From positions 310,001 through 374,000 of the forward strand of contig NZ_SWKK01000003.1 of assembly GCF_005144745.1 (NCBI RefSeq): 64,000 nt of DNA, given 5' to 3'. Both the position numbers and the translations under genes were made by a program. This document shows, piece after piece, positions 16,131 through 25,500 of the stretch. This stretch comes from Flavobacterium sp. ASW18X. GTDB lineage: Bacteria; Bacteroidota; Bacteroidia; Flavobacteriales; Flavobacteriaceae. Positions within the stretch are counted from its first letter, which is position 1. Every line of letters begins with the position of its first letter. Under the pieces are notes generated by a model. That model saw only the letters and a list, made by a program, of their open reading frames with translations, had not been told where the DNA came from and did not search any database.

Positions 16131-18221
16131 ATGCAAAGTTTTAGAACCGAAATAGAAAATCCAGTAGTAGAAAAGGATATTATTGAATTGGAGAAGAAGA
16201 TTCGCCAATTTAAAGAAGGTAAGGTAGACGAGGAGCGCTTCCGTAGTCTTAGATTGGCCCGTGGGGTATATGGTCAAAGACAGCCGGGCGTGCAGATGAT
16301 TCGTATAAAACTACCTTACGGCAAGGTTACTGCTAACCAATTGCTACGTATCTGTGATGTTTCGGACGAATTTTCTACAGGCCGTTTACATATCACCACA
16401 AGACAAGACATTCAAATTCATTATGTGGATTTGGAGCGTACTCCAGAATTGTGGGCGCAGCTAGAAAAAGACGATGTTACCCTTAGAGAAGCTTGTGGTA
16501 ATACGGTACGTAACGTAACTGCTAGCGAAACTGCTGGGATAGATTTAGAAGAACCTTTTGATGTTTCGCCATATGCACATGCTGTTTTTCAGTATTTTCT
16601 TAGAAACCCTATTGGGCAAGAAATGGGGCGTAAGTTCAAAGTTTCTTTTTCCGCTTCGGAGGCAGATACGGGCTTGTCTTACATGCACGATTTAGGTTTC
16701 ATAGCCAAAATAGAGAATGGTGTAAAAGGTTTCAAGGTAATGTTGGCCGGCGGTTTGGGTTCCCAACCAAGGCATGCAGACGAATTGTATAGCTTTTTGA
16801 CATCAGACCAAATAATTCCTTTAATGGAACAGGTTATTCGCGTCTTTGATAGATACGGGGAGCGTAAAAGTAGGGCCAAGGCAAGAATGAAGTTTTTGCT
16901 GAAAGACATCGGTTTAGATGCTTTTAAAGAATTACTAGAGCAAGAAAAAACAGCGGTACCACACCAAACCTACCCCATTGATGCTGAGTCGTATCCAAAG
17001 GTAAACATCGCGCAGCCAAAAATTCCGACGGTAGAAATTAAAGAAACTTTAGCCTACGAGTTGTGGAAAAGCACTAACGTAATTCCACAAAAGCAAGAAG
17101 GCTATGTTGCTATTGGTATTAAGGTTTTGTTGGGCGATTTCTATACGGACAAAGCAAGACAATTAGCGCATCTCGTAAAAGAATATGCAGCGGGTGAGTT
17201 ACGCTTATCGCTACGTCAAAATATCTTAATTCCTTATGTTAAGGAGGAGCTGGTTCCTTACTTCTATCAAGAGTTAGAAAAACTTGGTTTTGTAGAAGCA
17301 GGATATAACAAAGCTTTGGACATTACGGCTTGCCCAGGTACGGATACGTGTAATTTGGGTATTGCCAGTAGTACCGGGATAGCAGTAGAACTAGAACGTG
17401 TAATTAAAGCAGAATACCCATCGTACATCAATAATCCAGATGTGGTAATTAAAATTAGTGGATGTATGAATGCCTGTGGGCAACACAATATGGCGCACAT
17501 CGGCTTTCAGGGGATGAGTGTACGTACCAAGGATAAATTAGTGGCACCGGCATTACAGGTATTGCTAGGTGGTGGCAACCACGGTAATGGTAACGGAACG
17601 TTTGCAGATAAAGTGGTTAAAGTACCGTCTAAAAGAGGGCCGCAGGCATTGCGCTTAATCTTAGATGATTATGAAGCTAACGGACAAGGTAAATCTTTTG
17701 ATGCCTATTATGCGGAAAAAGGTCAGCTGTACTTCTACGACTTTCTTAAAGAGTTAACAGATGTAGATAACCTTACCGCAGAAGATTTTATAGACTGGGG
17801 AAATACAGAAAAATATAAAAAAGAGATTGGTGTAGGGGAATGTGCAGGGGTTATCGTGGATTTGGTAGCTACGCTATTCTTTGAAAGCCAAGAAAAAATT
17901 GATAATGCTGCAGAAGCACTAGAGCAAGGTAAGTGGGCGGCAAGTATTTATTATAGCTATCAGTCTATGGTAAATTCTGCAAAGGCCTTATTGACATCAG
18001 AAAAGACAAAGGTGAATACCCACAACAGTATCATTAAAGATTTTGATGCCTTGTTTGTTGCAACTAATAGAATAGATTTTGAAGGTGGTTTTAGTGATTT
18101 GGTGTTACAATTAAACCAAAACGAACCTACTGAAACATTTGCCAAAAGTTATTTAGAAGATGCCAAGAAAGTATTGGCCAAACTAGAAGCATTTAGAAAT
18201 CTAGAATTACAAGAAGCCTAA
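16131..18221 (+). CDS. cysI: Ferredoxin-type sulfite reductase with C-terminal HEPN-like extension
   Basis: The 696-residue protein reduces sulfite to sulfide with six electrons. Two nitrite/sulfite reductase repeats are visible, and the siroheme-[4Fe-4S] ligands appear as ACPGTDTCNLG and SGCMNACGQH. The last roughly 130 residues (from GECAGVIVDLVATLFFESQEKIDNA) form a helical extension resembling a HEPN domain, absent from E. coli CysI. GTG 16125 is in frame but lies in the repeat; ATG 16131 is preferred. No CysJ flavoprotein is present; the downstream ferredoxin-NADP reductase and a ferredoxin probably supply electrons. Confidence 0.92.
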   Translation: MQSFRTEIENPVVEKDIIELEKKIRQFKEGKVDEERFRSLRLARGVYGQRQPGVQMIRIKLPYGKVTANQLLRICDVSDEFSTGRLHITTRQDIQIHYVDLERTPELWAQLEKDDVTLREACGNTVRNVTASETAGIDLEEPFDVSPYAHAVFQYFLRNPIGQEMGRKFKVSFSASEADTGLSYMHDLGFIAKIENGVKGFKVMLAGGLGSQPRHADELYSFLTSDQIIPLMEQVIRVFDRYGERKSRAKARMKFLLKDIGLDAFKELLEQEKTAVPHQTYPIDAESYPKVNIAQPKIPTVEIKETLAYELWKSTNVIPQKQEGYVAIGIKVLLGDFYTDKARQLAHLVKEYAAGELRLSLRQNILIPYVKEELVPYFYQELEKLGFVEAGYNKALDITACPGTDTCNLGIASSTGIAVELERVIKAEYPSYINNPDVVIKISGCMNACGQHNMAHIGFQGMSVRTKDKLVAPALQVLLGGGNHGNGNGTFADKVVKVPSKRGPQALRLILDDYEANGQGKSFDAYYAEKGQLYFYDFLKELTDVDNLTAEDFIDWGNTEKYKKEIGVGECAGVIVDLVATLFFESQEKIDNAAEALEQGKWAASIYYSYQSMVNSAKALLTSEKTKVNTHNSIIKDFDALFVATNRIDFEGGFSDLVLQLNQNEPTETFAKSYLEDAKKVLAKLEAFRNLELQEA

Positions 18222-18224
18222 AAA

Positions 18225-19034
18225 ATGAATCATAGTAACAATCATACAGCAAACACTACTCCATTTTCAGGGCCATTTGGGACCGCTGGTAAGCTTACTG
18301 TGGTAGGGGCCGGACCAGGAGACGCAGACCTCTTTACACTTAAAGGTATAAAAGCCTTAAAAAGTGCGGACGTAGTTCTGTTTGATGCCCTAGTGAACCC
18401 TGATTTATTGGAGTACGCCCCGCAAGCAGAACAAATTTTTGTAGGGAAACGCAAAGGTTGTTACAGCTATCAGCAAGAACAAATAAATGAGCTCATTGTT
18501 CAACGTGGCCAAGAAGGAAAGCACGTAGTACGTCTTAAAGGTGGCGACCCATTTGTATTTGGTCGTGGAGCCGAAGAGATGGAATATGCGGCTGGCTTTG
18601 GTTTAGAGGTGGCTATGGTACCCGGTATTTCTTCCTCGGTATCCGTTCCCGCCTATCAAAATATTCCAGTAACTAAAAGAGGCGCGGCAGAAAGTTTTTG
18701 GGTAATTACGGGTACAACCAAGGAGCATAAATTGTCTAAAGATGTAGCACTAGCGGCAAAATCATCTGCAACAGTGGTAATTTTAATGGGCATGAGCAAA
18801 TTGGGCGAAATCATGGCGTTATTTCAACAAGAAGGTAAATCAGAAACTCCAGTTGCCATTATCCAAAATGGTACTAGAAAAGATGAAAAAATAGGTATTG
18901 GCACTGTTGCTTCCATAGAGTCCAAGGCAAAGGAGCAGCAGCTGTCCAATCCTGCAATTATTATTATAGGTGATGTGGTGGCGCATAGAGAGCGTATCTT
19001 AGCAGTACAACAAGAACAAAACGTACAAGCCTAA
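18225..19034 (+). CDS. cobA: Uroporphyrinogen-III C-methyltransferase
   Basis: This SUMT enzyme uses SAM to methylate uroporphyrinogen III to precorrin-2, the first step of siroheme synthesis. The 269-residue protein shows VGAGPGDADLFTLKG, VRLKGGDPFVFGRGAEE and VPGISSSVSVPAY, the family hallmarks. It follows cysI by 3 bases and overlaps the next gene by one (TAATG), so the three genes are one unit that equips sulfite reductase with its cofactor. Confidence 0.96.
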   Translation: MNHSNNHTANTTPFSGPFGTAGKLTVVGAGPGDADLFTLKGIKALKSADVVLFDALVNPDLLEYAPQAEQIFVGKRKGCYSYQQEQINELIVQRGQEGKHVVRLKGGDPFVFGRGAEEMEYAAGFGLEVAMVPGISSSVSVPAYQNIPVTKRGAAESFWVITGTTKEHKLSKDVALAAKSSATVVILMGMSKLGEIMALFQQEGKSETPVAIIQNGTRKDEKIGIGTVASIESKAKEQQLSNPAIIIIGDVVAHRERILAVQQEQNVQA

Positions 19035-19612
19035 TGGAACGCAATAACCTTTATCCCATTTTTCTAAAAACCTCTCAGTTAGAAGTGCTTATCATTGGTG
19101 GTGGATTTGTAGCCGAAGAAAAGTTGCATTTTTTAACCAAGTCTAGTCCAGATGCAAAAGTAACTATGGTGTCTCCAATGTTTAGAGAAGCCACTACTGA
19201 ATTGGCCAATGCATTTAATGTGACCATGATAACCGATGTTTATCATCCTAAATATTTGGAAGGTAAACATATGGTGGTGGCAACTACAGATGTACCTGAA
19301 GTGAATATACAGGTTTATAACGATTGCAGGGCGCAGAGTAAATTGGTGAATGTAGCGGACAACCCACCATTGTGTGATTTCTACATGGGCGGTATTGTTA
19401 CCAAAGGGAACGTAAAAGTTGCTATTTCTACCAATGGAAAGTCGCCTACCACCGCAAAACGTTTACGTCAGTTTTTTGAGGAGGTAATTCCAGAAGACAT
19501 AGACCAAATGGTAAAGAACCTAAATGAGTATAGAAAAACCATTAAGGGTGATTTTGAGGAGAAAGTAGACCAGATGAATCAGATTACGGAGAAGCTGGTC
19601 AATAAAAAATAA
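19034..19612 (+). CDS. Precorrin-2 dehydrogenase / sirohydrochlorin ferrochelatase (Met8/CysG N-terminal type)
   Basis: The 192-residue protein oxidises precorrin-2 and inserts iron, completing siroheme. It has an NAD-binding start VLIIGGGFVAEEK and the signature VNVADNPPLCDFYMGGIVTKGNVKVAISTNGKSP. It corresponds to the N-terminal half of CysG; the methyltransferase half is the separate upstream gene. Confidence 0.94.
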   Translation: MERNNLYPIFLKTSQLEVLIIGGGFVAEEKLHFLTKSSPDAKVTMVSPMFREATTELANAFNVTMITDVYHPKYLEGKHMVVATTDVPEVNIQVYNDCRAQSKLVNVADNPPLCDFYMGGIVTKGNVKVAISTNGKSPTTAKRLRQFFEEVIPEDIDQMVKNLNEYRKTIKGDFEEKVDQMNQITEKLVNKK

Positions 19613-19710
19613 AAGGCCGTGCGTAATGGCGGTAAAATAAAAAGAATTAGAAAAAGAAAATTAAAATAGATTGAAATTCCCGCGCTAGCGGAAATACAAA
19701 AGTAGATAAC

Positions 19711-20772
19711 ATGATAAAGACGGATATACTTATTATTGGTGCAGGACCAACAGGATTGTTCACTGTTTTTGAAGCAGGATTGTTAAAGCTTAAATGCCAT
19801 ATTATAGATGCATTGCCACAACCGGGTGGGCAATGTTCGGAGATTTATCCTAAAAAACCTATTTATGATATTCCTGCTTATCCAGAAATTTTAGCGGGTG
19901 ATTTGGTAGATCGCTTAATGGAGCAAATAAAACCTTTTGAGCCAGGATTTACCTTAGGGGAACGTGCGGAGACTTTAGACAAGCAAGAAGACGGTTCTTT
20001 TATTGTTACTACTAACTTAGGAACGCAACACCATGCACCAGTGGTGGTAATTGCCGGTGGTTTGGGTTCTTTTGAGCCAAGAAAACCGCAAATTCCAAAT
20101 TTGGATATCTATGAAACCAAAGGTGTGGAATACATGATAAAAGACCCAGAAGTGTACCGCGATAAAAAAGTGGTAATTGCTGGTGGTGGAGATTCTGCCC
20201 TAGATTGGTCTATTTTCTTGGCAGATGTAGCCTCAGAGGTACATTTGGTACACCGTAGAAACGAATTCCGTGGCGCTTTAGACTCCGTTGAGAAAGCAAG
20301 AGAATTAGCGCAGGTTGGTAAAATTAAGTTACACACCAAGGCAGAGGTAAAAGAACTGCATGGTGCAGATACTATAGAAGCGGTAGTTATTAAATCTACA
20401 GAAGAAGGAGTAGAGCCTAAGTATGTAGAAACCGATTATTTTATTCCGTTGTTTGGTCTGTCTCCTAAATTAGGGCCTATAGGTAGCTGGGGCTTAGAGA
20501 TAGAAAAGAACGCTATTAAAGTGAACAATGCCAAAGATTACCAAACCAATATACCGGGTGTGTTTGCCATTGGTGATGTAAATACGTACGAAGGTAAACT
20601 AAAACTAATCTTATCGGGCTTTCATGAAGCAGCGGTAATGTGTCAATATGCCTATCAAATTATAAATCCGGATAAACGATTTGTAATGAAGTATACCACG
20701 GTTGGCGGGGTAGAAGGATTTGATGGATCCAAGAAAGAAGCCAAAAAAGAGGTGGTGCAAAGTATCGTCTAA
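19711..20772 (+). CDS. Ferredoxin-NADP(+) reductase, thioredoxin-reductase-like
   Basis: The 353-residue flavoprotein has an FAD motif (LIIGAGPTGLFTVFEAG, residues about 5-21), an NADP motif (VVIAGGGDSALDWSIFLA) and the GVFAIGDVNTYEGK FAD-contacting end. It lacks the redox CxxC of thioredoxin reductases, as expected for TrxR-like FNR. Its position at the end of the sulfite reductase cluster suggests that it reduces the ferredoxin that feeds CysI. A 98-base spacer separates it from the siroheme gene, with a small inverted repeat TTCC/GGAA around CGCGCTAGCG. Confidence 0.9.
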   Translation: MIKTDILIIGAGPTGLFTVFEAGLLKLKCHIIDALPQPGGQCSEIYPKKPIYDIPAYPEILAGDLVDRLMEQIKPFEPGFTLGERAETLDKQEDGSFIVTTNLGTQHHAPVVVIAGGLGSFEPRKPQIPNLDIYETKGVEYMIKDPEVYRDKKVVIAGGGDSALDWSIFLADVASEVHLVHRRNEFRGALDSVEKARELAQVGKIKLHTKAEVKELHGADTIEAVVIKSTEEGVEPKYVETDYFIPLFGLSPKLGPIGSWGLEIEKNAIKVNNAKDYQTNIPGVFAIGDVNTYEGKLKLILSGFHEAAVMCQYAYQIINPDKRFVMKYTTVGGVEGFDGSKKEAKKEVVQSIV

Positions 20773-20797
20773 AATCTTAGATGAGTTTGAGTTAGCG

Positions 20798-20824
20798 AGC
20801 CTCCTTACCAAGGGAGGCTTTTTT
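20798..20824 (+). terminator. Terminator after the ferredoxin-NADP reductase gene
   Basis: AGCCTCC and GGAGGCT form a 7-bp stem with an 8-base loop and a T tract. Confidence 0.88.
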
Positions 20825-20845
20825 GTGATAAAAGAAACGGTTTTT

Positions 20846-20876
20846 TTGTATTTAATCCGTAAGGGCCTTTTCTTTG
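20846..20876 (+). promoter_or_regulatory. Promoter of the metH riboswitch transcript
   Basis: TTG (20846-20848, end of a T run) is followed after 20 bases by TTTCTTTG (20869-20876), one mismatch from TAnnTTTG. The riboswitch starts 27 bases later. Confidence 0.45.
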
Positions 20877-20902
20877 CACGCAGTTCATTAAAAATAATGT
20901 AG

Positions 20903-21054
20903 GTTATCAAGAAAGGTGGAGGGAATAGACCCGTTGAAACCTTAGCAACCCTTGCTTTAACTAGTATAAGCAATGAAGGTGCTACATTCTACTTCATATT
21001 TAGATAGATTCAACTCTGTTGAAAATCGTTAAAGCCTTTATGAAGAAGGATAAC
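20903..21054 (+). ncRNA. SAM-I (S-box) riboswitch of the metH operon, enlarged P4
   Basis: P1 pairs GTTATC (20903-20908) with GATAAC (21049-21054). The core AAGGTGGAGGGA, TTGAAACCTTAGCAACC and AAGGTGCTACATTC matches the metY riboswitch. The P4 arm is much longer: CTTCATA (20992-20998) pairs with TATGAAG (21039-21045) and encloses 40 bases that contain a TTCAAC/GTTGAA hairpin. SAM should limit metH and metF expression. Confidence 0.93.
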
Positions 21055-21082
21055 AAAAACAACAGTCTTTTGTGTACCCTTG

Positions 21083-21090
21083 TAACTTTG
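21083..21090 (+). promoter_or_regulatory. Possible internal promoter after the metH riboswitch
   Basis: TAACTTTG is a perfect TAnnTTTG match 28 bases after the riboswitch P1, without a well-placed TTG. Transcripts from here would skip the riboswitch. Confidence 0.4.
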
Positions 21091-21095
21091 CTAAC

Positions 21096-21110
21096 CTACT
21101 AAAATAATAC
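21096..21110 (+). promoter_or_regulatory. Operator candidate before metH, shared with the cys operon
   Basis: CTACTAAAATAATAC matches the palindrome at 12602-12616 at 13 of 15 positions and lies over the expected start of transcription from the internal -7 element. It is followed by a GTCGCCA/TGGTGAC hairpin (21111-21128). Confidence 0.45.
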
Positions 21111-21138
21111 GTCGCCAATATTGGTGACCTTTGTAGTT

Positions 21139-22137
21139 ATGAAGATTGAAGAAGTTTTAAAGGAGCGCATATTAGTTTTGGATGGTGCTATGGGTACCAT
21201 GTTACAACGCTATAAGTTTACCGAAGAGGATTTTAGGGGAGAGCGTTTTAAAGACTGGCCAAGTCCTTTACAAGGAAATAACGATTTATTATCCATAACC
21301 CAACCCGAAGCTATTGCCACGGTGCATGCCAAGTATTTTGCAGCTGGTGCGGATATAGTAGAAACCAATACTTTTTCTGGCACTACCATTGCTATGGAAG
21401 ATTATGGCATGCAAGATTTGGTGTACGAACTTAATTACGAGTCGGCCAAAATAGCCAAGCGTGTTGCGGAAGAATTTACTGCCAAAGAGCCACAAAAGCC
21501 AAGGTTTGTGGCTGGTAGTATTGGCCCAACCAACAAAACGGCCAGTATGAGCCCAGATGTTAACGACCCTGGATTTAGAGCTATTTCTTTTGATGAGTTG
21601 CGCGTGGCATACAAACAACAAGTAGAGGCATTGTTAGATGGTGGTGCCGATTTACTTTTGGTAGAAACCATTTTTGATACCCTAAATGCAAAAGCAGCGC
21701 TTTTTGCCATAGAAGAGGTAAAAGAAGAGCGCAACATAGAAGTGCCCATCATGGTCAGCGGTACTATTACAGATGCTTCTGGTAGAACCTTATCTGGACA
21801 AACCGCGGAAGCATTTTTGATTTCAATTTCGCATTTACCCATACTTAGTGTTGGTTTCAACTGTGCTTTGGGTGCCAAGCAGTTAACGCCCCATTTAGAG
21901 GTAATTTCCGCAAAGTCAGAATTTTTTACCTCTGCACACCCTAATGCTGGTCTACCAAATGCTTTTGGAGAGTATGATGAGACGCCAGAAGAAATGGCCG
22001 CACAGATAAAAGAATATTTAGATAAAAACTTAGTGAATATTGTGGGTGGGTGCTGTGGAACTACGCCAGAACATATTAGCGCGATAGCAAAATTGGCAGC
22101 TGGCTATGCGCCTCGCCCGTTGTTCGTTAATCGTTAA
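21139..22137 (+). CDS. metH: Methionine synthase, homocysteine-binding domain as a separate protein
   Basis: The 332-residue protein is the first module of cobalamin-dependent methionine synthase. It begins with [15 protein letters not shown] and carries the zinc ligands Cys in VGFNCALG and the pair in [11 protein letters not shown], so it should activate homocysteine. It must act with the protein encoded from 22500. The ATG at 21139 is preferred to the upstream TTG. The last residues and the stop codon fall within the left repeat of the inserted four-helix-bundle cassette. Confidence 0.95.
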   Translation: MKIEEVLKERILVLDGAMGTMLQRYKFTEEDFRGERFKDWPSPLQGNNDLLSITQPEAIATVHAKYFAAGADIVETNTFSGTTIAMEDYGMQDLVYELNYESAKIAKRVAEEFTAKEPQKPRFVAGSIGPTNKTASMSPDVNDPGFRAISFDELRVAYKQQVEALLDGGADLLLVETIFDTLNAKAALFAIEEVKEERNIEVPIMVSGTITDASGRTLSGQTAEAFLISISHLPILSVGFNCALGAKQLTPHLEVISAKSEFFTSAHPNAGLPNAFGEYDETPEEMAAQIKEYLDKNLVNIVGGCCGTTPEHISAIAKLAAGYAPRPLFVNR

Positions 22138-22147
22138 TCGTAGCTCG
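22118..22147 (+). repeat. Left inverted repeat of the four-helix-bundle cassette
   Basis: This 30-base stretch matches the reverse complement of 22514-22543 at 22 of 30 positions. It encodes the end of the first metH gene, including its stop. Confidence 0.5.
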
Positions 22148-22152
22148 AAAGG

Positions 22153-22503
22153 ATGGATTACAAAGAATTGGATGTTTGGGTGCAAGCTAGAGAATTAGTT
22201 AAGAAAATATACTTGCTTTCTAAGGATTTTCCTGATGATGAAAGTTATGGGCTTACTTCTCAAATTAGTAGATGTGCCGTTTCGGTTTCCTCAAATATAG
22301 CCGAGGGTTGTGTAAGACAGACTGCAAAGGACACGATTAATTTCTTGAGTATCGCCAGAGGTTCTTTGTTTGAGTTAGAAACTCAAACAATTTTAGCATC
22401 AGATTTAGAATATCTTTCGCACGATGAAAGTGAAATCTTAGGTGAAATTGAACGAGTAAAAAAATTACTCAATGGATTTATTAATTACCATAGAAAGTTA
22501 TGA
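22153..22503 (+). CDS. Four-helix-bundle protein (23S rRNA intervening-sequence protein family)
   Basis: The 116-residue protein has the family pattern: [20 protein letters not shown], then [21 protein letters not shown] and an [15 protein letters not shown] helix. Relatives are encoded in intervening sequences of 23S rRNA and form pentameric basic bundles that probably bind nucleic acid. Its stop overlaps the start of the second metH gene (ATGA). It has no known role in methionine synthesis and is best explained as a passenger of a small mobile cassette. Confidence 0.9.
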   Translation: MDYKELDVWVQARELVKKIYLLSKDFPDDESYGLTSQISRCAVSVSSNIAEGCVRQTAKDTINFLSIARGSLFELETQTILASDLEYLSHDESEILGEIERVKKLLNGFINYHRKL

Positions 22504-25500
22504 GTTTGCCAAACGAACAACATAAAACGAATAACGACCAACGCTTTCTTAGGTTATCAGGCCTAGAACCTTTGGTCATAACCCCAGAAAGTAATTTTAT
22601 AAATGTAGGGGAGCGCACCAATGTGGCTGGTTCTAAGCGTTTTTTGCGTTTAATAAAAGAAGAAAAGTTCGAAGAAGCTTTGGATGTTGCCAGGCATCAG
22701 GTAGAAGGAGGCGCACAGATAATAGATATTAACATGGATGACGGTCTTATTGATGGTAAGGCTGCCATGGTAAAGTACCTGAATTTAATAATCGCCGAGC
22801 CAGATATTGCCCGTGTGCCTATAATGATAGATAGTTCTAAATGGGAAATTATAGAGGCCGGTTTGCAAGTGGTGCAAGGTAAATGTGTCGTCAATTCCAT
22901 TAGCTTAAAAGAAGGGGAGGCAGAGTTTATACACCACGCCAAATTGATTAAGAGATACGGTGCGGCCGTGATTGTCATGGCATTTGATGAGGTTGGGCAG
23001 GCAGATACGTATGAAAGACGAATAGAAATAGCAGAACGTTCGTACCGAATTTTGGTAGATAAAGTAAAATTTGCTCCAGAAGACATCATTTTCGATTTAA
23101 ATATTTTTCCTGTAGCCACGGGAATGGAAGAACACCGAAAAAACGCAATCGATTTTATCGAGGCTACACGTTGGGTGCGCCAAAACTTGCCGTATTGTAG
23201 TGTAAGCGGTGGGGTAAGCAACGTTTCCTTCTCGTTTAGGGGTAATAATCCCGTTAGGGAAGCCATGCATTCTGTGTTTTTATACCATGCTATCAAGGCA
23301 GGGATGAATATAGGTATTGTAAACCCAACTATGTTAGAGGTTTATGATGATATCCCTAAAGATCTTTTAAAACACGTTGAGGATGTGATTTTAGATAGAA
23401 GGGACGATGCTACAGAGCGGTTATTGGAGTTTGCAGAAACCTTTCAAGGAAAAACCAAAGAAAGCACGGTAGATTTATCGTGGCGAGAAGAGCCATTGCA
23501 AGACCGTATTACCAGAGCCTTGGTAAAAGGTATTGACCAATATATAATTGAAGATGTAGAAGAGGCCAGACAACAGGCAGCAAAACCATTGCACGTTATT
23601 GAAGGCAATTTAATGACCGGTATGAATGTGGTGGGCGACTTGTTCGGAAGCGGTAAAATGTTCTTGCCGCAGGTAGTAAAATCTGCTCGGGTAATGAAAA
23701 AAGCGGTTGCCTATTTAGAGCCTTATATAGAAGAATCAAAAAAAGCCCCCCAAACCCCAAAGGGGGAGTCGCACTGGAAAACTGCAAATCCTGTTTTGTA
23801 TGGTGCTTTAAAAGAATACGCTAAGAAAATGCGTAATCAACCAACTAAAGCAGAGGCCTTGCTGTGGAATGCGTTGAGTAATAAGAATTTGGATGGTTTT
23901 AAATTTAGGCGACAACATATTATTGGTGAATTTATAGCAGATTTTATCTGCCTAAAACGCAATTTGATTGTTGAAGTAGATGGATTTCATCATCAATTAC
24001 CAGAGAATAAAAAAACAGATTTAGAGAGAACAAATTGGTTAGAAGAGCAGGGCTATAAAGTAATACGATTTACTAATGATGAAGTGTTATCGGGAATTGA
24101 TAATGTATTAGATAAAATTTTAACCGAGTTAAAAGCTCCCCCACAGGGGGCGGGGGGGGCTCCGGCTGGTAAGATTTTAATGGCCACGGTAAAAGGCGAT
24201 GTGCACGATATTGGTAAAAATATCGTATCAGTGGTATTGGCTTGTAACAATTATGAGATTGTAGATTTAGGAGTGATGGTACCGCCAGAGGTAATTATCA
24301 ATCGTGCTATAGAAGAACAGGTAGATGTTATTGGTCTTAGCGGATTAATTACGCCTTCTTTGGATGAGATGGTTTTCTTGGCTAAAGAAATGGAGCGCCA
24401 AAACTTTAATGTACCCTTATTGATAGGTGGGGCAACTACCAGTAAAGCACATACCGCAGTTAAAATAGACCCGGTGTATAAACATGCCGTTGTGCACGTA
24501 AATGATGCATCTAGAGCGGTAACCGTGGTGGGCGATTTACTTCAAAAAGAATCTTCAGATACCTATAAAAAATCGGTAAAGCTAGATTACGAGAGCTTTA
24601 GGGAAAAGTTTTTGAATCGTTCCAAGCATAAAGAATTTCTGACTTTGGAACAGGCTAGAGCTAATAAACTAAAAATCGATTTTAAGCCAGAAGACATTGT
24701 AGAACCAAAGGTTCTAGGAACTACGGTTTTAGAAGATTTTGATTTGCGAGAGCTAGTAGACTTTATAGACTGGACACCGTTTTTTAGAAGTTGGGATTTA
24801 CATGGTAAATATCCAGACATTTTAGAAGATAAGGTGGTTGGTGCACAAGCAACGGAATTGTTTTCAGATGCGCAGAAAATGCTCGTAGAAATAGTAGAAC
24901 AAGAATTGCTAAAGGGAAAAGCCACTTTTGGATTGTTTCCTGCCAATCAGATAAACGATGATGACATTGAATTGGGCGTACCAGGTAATGAAACCACTGT
25001 TTTTAGAACGCTAAGGCAGCAAACCAAAAAACGAGATGGAGTGCCAAATATCGCGTTAGCAGATTTTATTGCACCAAAGGAAAGTGGATTACAAGATTAT
25101 ATTGGCTGTTTCTGTGTTTCGGCAGGGTTTGGAACCAAAGAATTAGCAGAAAAGTATGAGGTTGCACATGACGACTATTCGAGTATAATGGTCAAGGCAT
25201 TGGCAGACCGTTTGGCAGAGGCATTTGCAGAATATTTGCACAAAGAGGTGCGTACCAAGTATTGGGGTTACGCTAATGCAGAGAATTTAGACAATACGGA
25301 ACTAATCAAAGAAAGTTATCGTGGTATACGCCCTGCACCGGGTTACCCTGCCTGTCCAGATCATTTAGAGAAGCTAACCATATGGGAATTGATGCAGGTA
25401 AAAGAAACTATTGGTGTGGAATTAACAGATAGTTTGGCCATGTGGCCTGCGGCCAGTGTAAGTGGCTATTATTTTGCGCATCCAGAAGCAAAATACTTTG

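Larger units (their letters stand above)
22118..22543 (+). mobile_element. Cassette: four-helix-bundle gene between imperfect inverted repeats
   Basis: A 426-base unit with 30-base imperfect inverted repeats encloses a complete four-helix-bundle gene. It lies exactly at the junction of the two metH genes. Genes of this family are known from rRNA intervening sequences and retroelement accessory loci, so mobility is plausible; no transposase is encoded. Confidence 0.45.
23744..24161 (+). mobile_element. DUF559 cassette inserted in frame in metH
   Basis: A 418-base unit bounded by GC-rich inverted repeats holds a DUF559 domain (residues about 430-543 of the fused protein). PD-(D/E)xK-like residues are retained: Glu452 in TKAEALLW, Asp481 in GEFIADFIC, Glu492 and Asp494 in LIVEVDG. 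Both repeats are translated into Pro/Gly-rich linkers without stops. No target duplication is obvious. DUF559 proteins resemble the Vsr-type repair nucleases; the mechanism of spread is unknown. Confidence 0.7.

Noticed and set aside
19670-19700. Terminator between the siroheme gene and the ferredoxin-NADP reductase gene
   Set aside because: The TTCC/GGAA inverted repeat is short and has no T tract, so it is more likely a chance or dispersed repeat.
22697-23296. 199-residue open frame on the minus strand inside metH
   Set aside because: It is a shadow of the strongly supported metH frame, with no recognisable domain and no promoter.
23744-24161. Intein in MetH
   Set aside because: There are no Cys/Ser start, HN end or splicing-block motifs at the borders, and the domain is DUF559 rather than a LAGLIDADG or HNH intein nuclease.
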